This document shows positions 1-9,994 of a DNA stretch of 20,282 bases, piece after piece (the first letter of the stretch is position 1; every line of letters starts with the position of its first letter). The translations under genes and the position numbers were made by a program. Under the pieces are notes generated by a model. It had not been told where the DNA came from. It searched no databases and saw nothing but the letters and a program-made list of their open reading frames with translations. Source of the DNA: a virus; IMG/VR virus record IMGVR_UViG_3300037882_001095, positions 1-20,282 of that record; one strand, written 5' to 3'.

Positions 1-46
1 AGATACTTGATGGTGACTGGAGTTCAGACGTGTGCTCTTCCGATCT
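1..46. other. Illumina sequencing adapter left on the contig end (not phage DNA)
   Basis: Positions 13-46 read GTGACTGGAGTTCAGACGTG followed by TGCTCTTCCGATCT, which is the Illumina TruSeq-type index-side adapter. Positions 1-4 (AGAT) are the end of the P7 arm, and positions 5-12 (ACTTGATG) occupy the 8-base index slot, so the sample index would be read as CATCAAGT. Genuine phage sequence starts at position 47. The minus-strand giant gene happens to stay open through the adapter, so a gene caller would append 15 false residues to it. Confidence 0.97.
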
Positions 47-3000
47 CACCGGGTCAACCGTCATCCCCGCTTGTTCCTGCATCGGGACCACTGTTACAGG
101 CGCGTAGTTGTCATGCCGTGGCAGGTTCACGAAATTCAGAGCGGAAAAAACCGGGTTGATCTCTGCCCATTCCGCAGCGTAAGCGGTGGAAATGTGATTC
201 ATCACCGCATATGCCGCTGGCGATAGCTTGGACTGGATCTTGTCAATAAACGCCTGATCGTAGTGCCAAGGGCTGGTGAAATTCCCGCTTTCATCCTGAT
301 TGCCCATCATGTGCCGCTGACCGTCCTTCTGGTTCCACATTAGCAACGCCGTGATTGCCTCAAATTCCGAAAGCTTGCGCGTCCCGAGATCGAGCGTCTT
401 TTGCGCCATGTTCCACCGCAAAAGCTCCCCTTCGTACCTGCCGCCGCCCAGCCGGGTAAAAACGTCGTCAAGCGCGTCCATCTTTGCTTGGATTCGATCG
501 TCCTTCTGATTCGCGGCCTTTCGTTCGGAATCGGCAATGAATTGCGCCTCGACGCTCGAATCTCCAAAAACCCATTTGGCAACCTGCTCAAAGCTCAGGA
601 TAGAAAGAAGGTTGTCGCGCCATCCGGGTTTAAGCCCGTTGTCTGCGATGGCCCTTTCGTCGCGCTGAACCGCTGCTCCTGCACTCCCTGTTGATGCCGC
701 CAGAGCGTCGCGAAGTTGTGCCCAGCGCTCCCGCTGTTCGGCCTTTTTAATTTGGAACCTTAAGTAACCTTGCTCAAAAATGCTCTGAGCGGAGTTGACC
801 GCATCGGCCATGCGGGCCGCGCCCGCGTTCTTCCAATCAGCGACAAGCGAGATCATGCCTGACAATAGCGTCTTGTGCGCCTCCTGGTTGGCCGTGAGCG
901 TCCCCATTGCAATCTCAGCATCGAGCACTGCCGCTTCCACTTGCGCCCGCTCTGGCGTGTATTCCATCGCCTCCCGCACCTTATCAAAAAGCGCGTGAAC
1001 GTCTTCGCCGAGTTTGCCGACTGGTTTCTTGCCGGGCTCGCTCTTGCGAGGCTTGGCACGATCCAGAATCTTTTCGAACTTTGCAGAATACTCCTTTTTG
1101 AGCATCCGTTCCATTTCCTTGTCTAGCATCTTGATCCGCTTGACCATGAAGTCAGTAAGCGCCTTGTCTCCGCTTCCGATATTGGCGAGCGTAGCAAAGC
1201 CGCCGACCTTGCCCCGGATTTCTGCCGGAAAGACCGAGAGCAAGGCATTGAGCTCGCCGATGGAGCGTAACAGCTTTTCATGGGTGACTTGCAACTTTGT
1301 AGCTCGGTCCAATCCTCCGGCCTTCAATTCTTCGGCGGGTGCGCTTTGGCTGAATTCCATCGCCTCAATGACGGGACGGTTCGCCTCCATGATTGAAAGA
1401 AGCTTCTTTTTTGCCCGCTCAAAGATGGCTAGGCGTTTGGCAGGATTTTTGATGGCGCTATCCAGTGCGGACTCAACATTTGATTGGCGCATTGTCGATG
1501 CAGACAATTCAAGGTCGCTCGTCGAATCAAAGCGGGTGTCTGTCGATGTCGCTGCTTCTTTGATGAATCTGGTCAGCCCTTCATGCATTCCCTCAAGTTG
1601 GTTCGTGAACTCTTGCGTTCCCCATTCACTGTTTCCAACCTTGTCCGCCAGCGAGGCGAACCATTTTGTAACAGCTTCAAGAACCTTTTGGAAAAATCCC
1701 TTGTCTGTCTTTTCAAGGGATTTCCAAAACTCAGGATCAGCGAACGCGTCGCCAATCATGTTGTTCGTCAGTTCTGCATTCAATGTTTCTTGACCGGAAT
1801 ACCTTGAACCCTGCAAGTCTTTTGCCCTTTCATTCGCGTTTTCCGCATGTTTGAGAATGAAAGGTTGTAGCCGTTTCCAAATTTCCGGCTGGCCGTGCTG
1901 GACAGTATGCCCCCACTCATGGCCAACCAGTCCGAATAGTCCACGGTCGGCGTTGGCGTTGATCCATATTTGATTCGGCATACCGCGAACAACTCCCCCA
2001 GCAAGATCATGGGAGACGGCGGTTTTGAAAAAACTTACTTTTCGCCCAGTGATGCGTTCAAAGTTTTGAATGAACTGAAGTCCGGCTTCTGAGGCCGCAT
2101 CTTGCATCCCACTAACTCCAGATCCCGGCACAACAAGTTTGATTTGAGCGGGGTCTGCTCCTTGAAGACGGGCGGATTCTCGGAAGGTTTCAAGTCGGTC
2201 GCGTTCATTCTGAGACAAACTTTGCTCATCCACATCCGAAAACGCAAAGAGATTTTTTACATCTCCAGCCTGTCGGGTTTCTCCAGTGATGATTTCCCGG
2301 CCTGTCTTGTCCTGCGCTGCCGCAATCTGCCCTTCGTCCCCTTGCTTGGCCCGCACCCCGGCAATTAGTTCGTTTTGCAGGCCAACGGAGGCAGCGTCCA
2401 TGTACGCCACTTGCGCCGCCTGCGCGTCTCGCGTCCGGTAGATTTCTTTCCCGCCTGCATCCTTGATAATGAACTCTCGCGCCGGATTGCCTTCGTTGTC
2501 CGTCTCTCCGACCACAAGCACGCTTTCCATTGTTGGCGCGTTTGCATCTTCCTGCGCTGTCCTCGATGCCTCCGCCTCGGCCCGCAACTTTTCGAGCCCC
2601 GCCGCAATGTCGGCGTCCGTCCGCTCGCCCCACTTCGCGACGATCAACGAATCCCGCGTTTCGGGGTCAGGCTCGGCAGCGATGTCTTTTGCCACCGTTG
2701 AAGAAAATCCCGCCTTCTGCAAATTCTCCACGTTGGCCGTGAATTGCTCGCCGCGTTTGATCTCGCGAAATGTTGCGGCCCCGCCGCCGATAAGCGCCAT
2801 AGGAAGCACGGCAAAGAATGTGTCTGCCCGGGAATTGATGAACCCGCGAAACACCTTTTCGCCGTCAAATTCTGGCATATCCTCGCGCACCGCTGCCGCC
2901 ACGCTGTCAATGATGACCGGCACGGCGTCTTGCAAGAACTCCTGCGCATTTTGTTCGCCCAGGTTCCCCGCCACGGCCACGCCCACACGGGCAGGAAGCG

Positions 3001-4462
3001 GAATCCGCACGTCGCCCATGTGTTTGAGCAACGCGCCGGTGACCGGAAGCCGCCCAAAAAGCGCCTTGCTCTGGACCCATTCGACCGGCGCTTGCAACGC
3101 CGCCGACACTAGCGCCATGTTTTGCACGGCCCCAATCGGCAGATCCTTGTATTCCAGCCGCATCCGGTCGTATTCGCTGCCGTAGAGAGCCGCGCCCATC
3201 AGTGCCGGACCAGCAAACGGGACCGCCGCCGTGACCGTGTAGGGAATTGACCTGGCCGCATTGATGGCCCCGCCGCCGACCGAGTTAATAAACCCGCCCG
3301 TCTTGGGGCGGATCGGGTCAACCGCGCCGTCTGCGATGTTTCGCAGTTCGCGCACGATTTCAGCCCGTTTAAGCATGGCCTCCCGGTCCGCAATCATCGC
3401 GGCTTTTTCCGGCTCCGTTGCCAGCCGTGCGTTGAATTGCTCCCGCGCAACGGTTTCATCATTGGTCGGGATTCCAAATTCTGGAACTGGCTTCCCGTTT
3501 GCCGCACCGACCGTGATGAACAAATTCGGGCGCGACTTGATGCCTTCAATCTGCTCCGCCAAAGCCGTTTCCTGCGCGGCCAGCGTCGTCTTGCCGGTCA
3601 TGTCGGAAATGCCGCGTCCGAACGACTCGGCCAGCATTTGGAAACCTCCCTTTTGGTCGCGCCCCATCGACTTTGCTGCCAGCGCAATTGATTGATAAAT
3701 TTTGTCGCGATCTTCGTGAGGCATCGCCGCCATTTGGTCCGCAAGTTGCGTCACCTGTTCGTTGCCCGCTTGTGGTTCCCCGCCAGTCTCGGCACCCGTG
3801 AAGGAAGAAAGGATGTCAAAAACCTGCTTTGCTTGTGCCTGATACGGTTCCAGCCCGGCGCGAATGTCGTTGTACGTTTGACCATACGCCCGCAGCATTT
3901 CAGCTTCATCGACCCCAGCAAATGCCTCGGCGTTCTTGGCGGTGAATTCCTTCACCCGAGCCGCAGCATGTGCAATTGCCCCGGTCATCAGGTCTTGAAA
4001 GGCATTGACAACCGCGTCACCCATCAGCCCCTCGTTTGCATCCTTACGCAACTTTTCGGTTTGAAACTGCTTTTGGATCAAGTCAAAGGTCTGCTTGTCA
4101 GTTAGCCCGCGCTGGCCAAAATTCTTTTCCGTCCATTGTTCGCGCTCGGTCGGGTAAAGCGCCCCAATGTCTTCGGCCTTCCGCCCGGTCGTCCAGGCAA
4201 TGTACTGCCGGTTGGCAATCCTCGCTTTCGATTCTTCGTCATAGGTCTTGCCATCGTCCGGTGTCGTCTTCCACCACGCATCAAAGTTCGTGTACATCTT
4301 CTCGAACCCCTGCCGTTGCACCTCCGCTTCCTTCGCCTTTTTATTGTCGGCCCACAGGTCAAGCTCTCGCAGCATTTGCGGCTTTTCGTCTTCGCCCGCA
4401 GAGTCCAGCGCGGCCCAATGGGCGGACGCCGTTTCGTCATCGATCAGCAATTCTTGTGTCAT
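47..4462 (-). CDS. Giant internal virion / DNA-ejection protein with HExxH metallopeptidase domain (T7 gp16 position), 3' end missing
   Basis: The frame runs without a stop from ATG at 4462 to the adapter, 1,472 codons, and its C-terminus is lost. The start lies one base after the stop of the preceding gene. The first ~380 residues are charged and helix-rich. Two glycine/alanine-rich hydrophobic stretches lie near residues 396-424 and 546-562 and could be membrane-interacting. At residues 848-852 there is HEWGH, after the strand-like segment NQIWINANADRGLFGLVG; Glu897 in ETLNAELTNN is a candidate third zinc ligand (gluzincin type, 45 residues downstream). The remainder is helical. By family knowledge, this HExxH domain resembles the metallopeptidase found in large phage 'polyvalent' proteins. 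The position after tail tubular A/B and two ejection-type proteins matches T7 gp16 (1,318 aa). I see no transglycosylase motif in the available part. Inferred role: carried in the capsid, ejected into the host, possibly cutting host or virion proteins. Confidence 0.8.
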
Positions 4463-4463
4463 G

Positions 4464-6143
4464 TTATTGAGTCACCACGCCGGAAGCGGGGTCAAGGGAC
4501 AAGTCCGGTTCAGGCATTTGCAAAGCGTCGTCAATTTCCTTTTGAAGCTCGGCCTGCGTCTTTTTCGGGCCGGTCGCTTCCTTCACCTTCGCCTTCACCG
4601 CGTCAGGGTCTGGCGGTTGCACGTCCGGTTTCTCCCACGATGCTTGCCCCCAATCGGTCAGGTCGGGAATCTTGAACCCGCCGCCATTGCCTCCGGTGCC
4701 CTTGAAAATCTCACGATCCTGCATGGTCAGCGCGTTGAGCCGGTCAAAAACTTTGTTCACGTCCTGCGCGTCCTCGGGATTCGCCTTGGCCCATTCCTGC
4801 ATGTTTTGCTGGATGGTCGCGAACTTCCGTGCGGCCTTTTCGCGCAATCCGTCGTCCTCGACCGCCTTGCCTCTCTTTTGGGTCTTCCACTGGCCAAGCA
4901 TCCCCGAATCAAATCCCCGGTTTAGTTCCTTCATGGCTTCCGCCATTGGGGCAGATCCTTTGACCTTCTTTCCATCAATAAACGATTTGCGTCGTTCGCT
5001 CAGATCATCCAGCAATTCTTTCCGATCACCTTCAGGGATTTGGGTCCGAATGAAATCCTTAATGTTTCGGTACTGTTCGTCCTTTACGTCCTTTGATGCG
5101 TCGAAAGATTCGATCCCAGTCTGCGCTTTCGCAATGTTCTCAACCCGCCGCGCTTCAAATAATGCCCGACCCTCGGGACTGTTCTCAATTTGGATTGTCA
5201 ACGAATTCCGCAGTGACAGTTTCTCCCGCTCAGGCAAAACCTTGTAATCCTCTCGCGCTTCCAATTGGTCAACGGTTGTGATCTCGCCAGAAAGTACCGC
5301 GTTGTCGATGCCTTGCGCGAATTCGTTTTCCATGTTGCGAGCCGCAGAATTTGCCATGTTGCCAAAGCGCAAAATGTCCTCCGGTTGCATCCAAGGGAAA
5401 TCCGCGCTGGTCCCCTCGACCGCCGCCTTTTCCATCTCCGCATTGAACGCCATCGGATTTTGACTCATGGCCTTGATTGCGAGGCTATGTTGCTGCTTTT
5501 TCTCGGCATCCATCAAGAACCGGTCCGCCTGTTCGGGAGACTGGTGACCGAGCTCGGTCATCCGTTGGTTGACCTCCACGCCCTTGTTGAAGTCGCCAGC
5601 GTCGAAAGCTGCAACCCGCTGATTGTCCATCGCCATTCCGTCACGCTCGGCGGATTTCTTCCAGGCACCGTGAGCGATGTTGATCGTCTGCCGTGCGTTG
5701 AACTGGATCATTTGCGGCCCGATTCGATCCTTTGCCCACTGCGAAAGCCCGAGTCCTTCGATTTGCTGGGAAACCATCGGTGCGTACTTTTCATTCCACA
5801 CTTGTGACCATTGGTTTTCCGGCATCTGTGCCGTTTCCTGCGCGTGCGCGGCCCGGGCGGAATCCATTACTGCCTCGGCGCGTGCCATGTCACCGTAATT
5901 CTTGGACGCGGCCATGCGCTGGCCAAATTCGTTGATAACTGGGGCAATGCCTGAGATTGCATCTGCGACCTTCCCTATGCCCTCTGCTACTCCATTAAAC
6001 GCACCACGTGGAAGCGTAGCCTGCTGGGTCGCACGCACGTTCTTCGACATATCGACCATGCCGATGTTTTGCACGCGCTGCATATCGGGAGTGCTGCCGA
6101 CCCCTGGGGCATTTGGAATTTCGAATAGAGGAATGCGCGGCAT
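4464..6143 (-). CDS. Putative internal virion protein (T7 gp15 position)
   Basis: A 559-residue protein, hydrophilic and predicted largely helical, rich in Gln, Met, Ala and charged residues, with no signal peptide. A short glycine/alanine stretch near residues 48-75 is the only weakly hydrophobic part. The C-terminal ~80 residues are acidic and proline-rich and look disordered. The start codon lies one base after the stop of the upstream gene, and the giant gene begins one base after its own stop, so the three ejection-type genes appear translationally coupled. Sequence similarity to T7 gp15 (747 aa) is not evident by eye. The call rests on gene order, length and composition. Inferred role: structural component of the ejected core that carries DNA across the envelope. 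Confidence 0.6.
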   Translation of the reverse strand: MPRIPLFEIPNAPGVGSTPDMQRVQNIGMVDMSKNVRATQQATLPRGAFNGVAEGIGKVADAISGIAPVINEFGQRMAASKNYGDMARAEAVMDSARAAHAQETAQMPENQWSQVWNEKYAPMVSQQIEGLGLSQWAKDRIGPQMIQFNARQTINIAHGAWKKSAERDGMAMDNQRVAAFDAGDFNKGVEVNQRMTELGHQSPEQADRFLMDAEKKQQHSLAIKAMSQNPMAFNAEMEKAAVEGTSADFPWMQPEDILRFGNMANSAARNMENEFAQGIDNAVLSGEITTVDQLEAREDYKVLPEREKLSLRNSLTIQIENSPEGRALFEARRVENIAKAQTGIESFDASKDVKDEQYRNIKDFIRTQIPEGDRKELLDDLSERRKSFIDGKKVKGSAPMAEAMKELNRGFDSGMLGQWKTQKRGKAVEDDGLREKAARKFATIQQNMQEWAKANPEDAQDVNKVFDRLNALTMQDREIFKGTGGNGGGFKIPDLTDWGQASWEKPDVQPPDPDAVKAKVKEATGPKKTQAELQKEIDDALQMPEPDLSLDPASGVVTQ

Positions 6144-6144
6144 A

Positions 6145-6948
6145 TCAATGAATGGCAGTTGCTTTTTTCACAGGTGCGTTTGGATTATATGTGCCACCTG
6201 GTGTTGTTGAGCGATTCACGCTAGACATTGAATACGCTGCATTCCCAATGGTGCTGACACCGGACGAAATCCCAGAGATCAGGGAGGCTTGCGCCCCGAG
6301 TTGGTAGCCGTAGGCGTCACTTGCCCCCTGCAATTTCGCAAGCTCGGCTTGATTCATCGCGATGCTATAACCCGCCGCCGCCGCCATTGAATCATATTCG
6401 CCCTGGGCTTTCGCCATCTCCGCAGAGAGCAAAGAGAAATCAGCGTCAGACCGCTGAAGATCTGCCGCGTATAGGTTGGATGCCCGTTCAATTTCAGCCT
6501 GATAAACGGCATCTTGCACCGACAATTCGCCAAGCTCCGCAGACTTCGCCAGCACAATGAGCGGCGACCCCTCGTTGACCACACCGGCGCTAGCATATTT
6601 TGCCCGCTGGGTGGCAAGCATGGATTCGTTTTCCATGCGCATCCGTTCCGCCTGTGCCCTCCCTTGCGCCTCCGCTGCCGACGCCTGTTGTTCAAGCGCG
6701 GTTGCGTTGTTCATCTGTGCCTGTGCCTGAGCATTTGCAATAGCCGCCTGTTGCTCGGCCTGGTAGGTCGCCATCTGCTGCGCCATCTGCATTTCAACTT
6801 GCGCATTCTGCGCCATGATTTGCGCATTATAGTTCGCGACGGCTTGAGCCTGCGAGGCTTGAGCTTGTGCCGAATAATACGACATTCCGGTGCTGACCGC
6901 AGTCACGGCCAAGGAAACCGCCGTAACTCCAACCATTGCCCAACTCAT
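6145..6948 (-). CDS. Putative internal virion protein with N-terminal hydrophobic segment (T7 gp14 position)
   Basis: A 267-residue protein. Residues 3-20 (WAMVGVTAVSLAVTAVST) form a hydrophobic helix. Residues ~25-115 are extremely rich in Ala, Gln, Met and Asn with heptad-like spacing, typical of a long coiled coil. A middle segment (~115-150, containing RAKYASAGVVNEGSPLIVL) resembles the conserved core of podovirus gp14-like internal virion proteins. The C-terminus is Ser/Gly-rich. Its start overlaps the preceding stop (ATGA) and its stop is one base before the next start. T7 gp14 (196 aa) forms the outer-membrane pore during ejection, and a similar membrane-spanning role is inferred here. 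Confidence 0.7.
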   Translation of the reverse strand: MSWAMVGVTAVSLAVTAVSTGMSYYSAQAQASQAQAVANYNAQIMAQNAQVEMQMAQQMATYQAEQQAAIANAQAQAQMNNATALEQQASAAEAQGRAQAERMRMENESMLATQRAKYASAGVVNEGSPLIVLAKSAELGELSVQDAVYQAEIERASNLYAADLQRSDADFSLLSAEMAKAQGEYDSMAAAAGYSIAMNQAELAKLQGASDAYGYQLGAQASLISGISSGVSTIGNAAYSMSSVNRSTTPGGTYNPNAPVKKATAIH

Positions 6949-7700
6949 TTATGTGCCTCCAAAAGTGGGTTTGTTCTCATTTCGATGATTTTTGCTTCAA
7001 TCTTTTCCAGATCGGTTTCATCCGTAGCATGGAATGTCGTCCATGTGGTGTCTTCGTGGGCAAACAAAATACGCCGTGTGTCAGGCAGTGTGATGCCGGA
7101 ATGCGGTGCTCGCAGTCGCACGGTCCCGACTTGTTCAGTCCAAACAGAAATGTCCCCTTGCGAGATGACGTACGGGTGCTCGGTTTTGTGAATCTTGCTC
7201 GTTAGCAACGTTTGAGCAGGGATGAAAATTTCTCGGATATACAATCCCGGCGTGAATCGATTAGTGACCGGCATTTCAGCCTCGTCCATCCTCATCATTT
7301 CCGCCTCGCAACGGTCAATGAATTCGTCTCCCCGCCTGATGGCTGGTGCAAAGTTTTCCGGCAGCGCGAGAAGTCCAGAAAATGGGGCTTCAACGTCAAA
7401 CTGTTTGCCGATCTTCTGGGCTTCCTCTCGAAAGAAGTTTGTAATGGAATTGACGCCGGCAGCAACATCAAGCGGGCTAGCGTACGGACTTGTGACAAGG
7501 TTTTCCATCTTTGCCACAGAAGAACGATTGTTCACGTAGAACCACGCGCACGCCAGATCCTCGCCATCAAGCTGCGCAAAAACACCAAAAGAAGTCACTG
7601 CGTGCTCGTTAATTTGATATTGGCCCGCTGATTTTCTCCAATCATGGACGATTGGAAAATCTTCACTGAGAAACGTGCGAAGTTGGATTGGCTTATTCAC
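6945..7700 (-). CDS. GNAT-like domain fused to a cupin-like domain (T7 gp13 position)
   Basis: A 251-residue protein. Residues ~5-125 have the spacing of a GNAT acetyltransferase fold (SFGVFAQLDGEDLACAWFYV, then a helix-rich segment), although no clear acetyl-CoA loop (Q/RxxGxG/A) is visible. Residues ~158-230 form a small beta-rich module with IPAQTLLTSKIHKTEH, His171, His175 and His215, ending in AHEDTTWTTFHATDETDLEK; this is a recurrent cupin-like module in podovirus genomes. The start is GTG at 7700, overlapping the tail tubular B stop by 8 bases. Start choice is uncertain because no ribosome-binding site is visible, so coupling to the upstream gene is likely. T7 gp13, also in this slot, has an acetyltransferase-like fold, which fits the N-terminal half. 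No enzymatic activity is claimed. Confidence 0.65.
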   Translation of the reverse strand: MNKPIQLRTFLSEDFPIVHDWRKSAGQYQINEHAVTSFGVFAQLDGEDLACAWFYVNNRSSVAKMENLVTSPYASPLDVAAGVNSITNFFREEAQKIGKQFDVEAPFSGLLALPENFAPAIRRGDEFIDRCEAEMMRMDEAEMPVTNRFTPGLYIREIFIPAQTLLTSKIHKTEHPYVISQGDISVWTEQVGTVRLRAPHSGITLPDTRRILFAHEDTTWTTFHATDETDLEKIEAKIIEMRTNPLLEAHK

Positions 7701-9993
7701 CGTAGAAGTCGAGACGAGCCACCAGCGCGATCACACACATGGGCAATGGTTTGTTTTGCCGAATGATAATATCTGCCGCGTCCCGGTAGTTTGCGCCGGT
7801 GTAAACCTCCACGTCGCCGGTGAAATCGGGCGGTGCGGAGTCCATCGCGTCCCCGGGCTCGCGAAAATAGAATGTGTCGAACTCGGCACCATCGGTCGAG
7901 TATTCGCCGCCAAGGCTTTTGTAGAGACGGGCGACAACCTTGTGTACCCGCCCTTTGCGCCCTTGCGCGGCCCCGTCCTGCAAAGGGATGTCGATCTTCA
8001 TCGGTTGCAAGAGACTTTCGAATGGCAGGCCAAGCAAAACCTCGCTGGCTGCAAGTTGCAGCGTGACCTCGCCAGCCTCGACCACGCTGTCAGGTTGAAC
8101 GGCATTGTCCGCATAGACCCCGACCCCTAGCCCCTCAAGATGAGACATTCCGCTAATCGTGCTGTCCGGCGACGTGCTCGAAGTTTTCTTTGCGCAGTCC
8201 AAATACCACCAGGCATCCGCGTTTCCTGCTTCAAACTCGGCCCGAAAGTCCACGTTAAAACGCTCAATGTATCGAACATCCTGCCCGGCCACCGTGCGAA
8301 GCACACTGAACCAAACTTCATCCGCACCGGATCCACCGTAAATCGTCGCCACGCTTTCAAACGTCCCCTGCGTTTCGTGCCGATGCCATCCGACCACATT
8401 CTGGTCGCGTTCGTAAGTCATGCCGATCAACTTGCCCGCGCCGGTGATGCACCAAAAAATTGCGTCCGGTTGTTGCTGAAAAGCCGTTTCAACGATTTCG
8501 CCCTCTGTAATGTGATTAGCAAGAATGTTCAGATCCGGCGCAACCCAGCCATCTTTCTCGAAGGAATAGGTCAACTCCCGCACCTTGCGCCCCTGCCGCT
8601 GCATGAAAAGCGCCACCTCGTTGACGATCTTGGCTTGGAGATACTTCGAACCGTAAGCGGATTGCCTGCGGGCCTGCACGTTCACAGGTCCAAGCACCTG
8701 AGCTTTGTCTGCGCCCGCCAATGTCCATTCGTCGCCAGCCGTGCCAATCAAGAGCGCCCCTGACTGCGAGATAAGCCAGTTGCAAGGGTTGCTCTCGTTT
8801 GCCGCCAGAGTGAAGAAGAAAGCGGAATCGTCGTTTACGTCGTATCGGAAGTTCTCGAAATCATCGACAATCGACCCCCACAAGGTCAGCGGTTTCCGGC
8901 GTGTCCCACCGTAAACGATCCGTTGATCGTGCAAGCAGACCGTGCGCGGGTACCCCTGCCGTTCAGAAAATGCCCCTTCGGCCCAGATCTTGGTCGCAAT
9001 CGTGTCGGACAAATCAGTCACTACGTCAGCGGTCACGACGGTTGCAGAGGTGTAGTTTTTGATTTTGACCACACCGTACAGGCGGTTATCGCCAGCCTCC
9101 AACCGCGCATTGGGTGAAGCTGCCCCAGCCCCGCCACCATTCCAGCTTAACCGCAAGGCGCAAATCTTATCTTCGTTGCCGGTGGTCGCAACGTTTCGCT
9201 CTCCCTGGGATTTGTTTTTGTACGTTCGAATCGTCTCCCAAGAACCTGTTACGCTTTGCCTGCGCTGAATCTTGAGCGTGCCGTCCCAATTCCCGTACGT
9301 CGTCAATTCCCAATCGCCTAGCACATAGAGAATGGATGAAGTTCCGGCTCCGGCCCCGAGGGTTTGCTCAATAAATGCCTCTTCCCGGCGATGCGCAATC
9401 ATCCAGTAGGCATCGACGTGATTTGGTAAGAAAATGTCAGCCGAGGCTGTCAGCGTGATATTGGTCCCGGTGACAGCGCTGGGCGTGATCGTGGTTTCCG
9501 TGTCGTTCTCATCGAGGAAGACCGGCCAAATCCAGGGAATCTCCGTGAATGTCCAGCTAGTATCTGAGAGTCGAGAAAGTTTGCGCGGCGTGTATTTCGG
9601 ATGCGTGAAGTACATAATGTCGTTGACCTGGACATATTGCACTTCGCGCAATTCGCTTTCGAGATAGGGCGTCAGGATCTCCAGCACGGTCCCCGGCGAA
9701 GTCTCCACTTGCAGCCCGTTTGAGAAAAAACGGATGTAGCCCTCCCCCATCTCCAGCACAAAATTGGTTGTGGCTGAGAAATTGAATCCCACCAACCGGC
9801 ATTGCTTGCTCGCGTATTTTGCAGCGGCTAGGAATTCTGTTCCAGGTCGGCGGATGACCGCGCCGTACGGCAGCGTGATGAAATTCTTGAGCGTCTGACA
9901 ACCGGACTGGTACTTATCCAGTGCCGCCCGGGCGTCCATATATGGAGACAACTCGCCCGCGTTGAAGCTGGGAATAAGTTTCGAGACAGCCAT
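7693..9993 (-). CDS. Tail tubular protein B-like (T7 gp12 family), tail nozzle
   Basis: A 766-residue protein, close to T7 gp12 (794 aa). The N-terminus reads SKLIPSFNAGELSPYMDARA and continues with YQSGCQTLKNFITLPYGAVIRRPGT, the hallmark opening of the podovirus tubular B / stabilisation family. Further family-like motifs include RIVYGGTRRKPLTLWGSIVD with the following DFENF, ALLIGTAGDEWTL and KVRELTYSFEKDGW. The start follows the tubular A stop by one base. In T7 this protein forms the distal nozzle of the short tail, bound to the gp11 ring below the portal. Confidence 0.9.
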   Translation of the reverse strand: MAVSKLIPSFNAGELSPYMDARAALDKYQSGCQTLKNFITLPYGAVIRRPGTEFLAAAKYASKQCRLVGFNFSATTNFVLEMGEGYIRFFSNGLQVETSPGTVLEILTPYLESELREVQYVQVNDIMYFTHPKYTPRKLSRLSDTSWTFTEIPWIWPVFLDENDTETTITPSAVTGTNITLTASADIFLPNHVDAYWMIAHRREEAFIEQTLGAGAGTSSILYVLGDWELTTYGNWDGTLKIQRRQSVTGSWETIRTYKNKSQGERNVATTGNEDKICALRLSWNGGGAGAASPNARLEAGDNRLYGVVKIKNYTSATVVTADVVTDLSDTIATKIWAEGAFSERQGYPRTVCLHDQRIVYGGTRRKPLTLWGSIVDDFENFRYDVNDDSAFFFTLAANESNPCNWLISQSGALLIGTAGDEWTLAGADKAQVLGPVNVQARRQSAYGSKYLQAKIVNEVALFMQRQGRKVRELTYSFEKDGWVAPDLNILANHITEGEIVETAFQQQPDAIFWCITGAGKLIGMTYERDQNVVGWHRHETQGTFESVATIYGGSGADEVWFSVLRTVAGQDVRYIERFNVDFRAEFEAGNADAWWYLDCAKKTSSTSPDSTISGMSHLEGLGVGVYADNAVQPDSVVEAGEVTLQLAASEVLLGLPFESLLQPMKIDIPLQDGAAQGRKGRVHKVVARLYKSLGGEYSTDGAEFDTFYFREPGDAMDSAPPDFTGDVEVYTGANYRDAADIIIRQNKPLPMCVIALVARLDFYGE

Positions 9994-9994
9994 G

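Noticed and set aside
1014-3185. Long plus-strand frames (about 240-260 residues) under the giant gene
   Set aside because: These are antisense shadows; the minus-strand frame is open without interruption from 4462 to the window edge and contains a recognisable HExxH domain.
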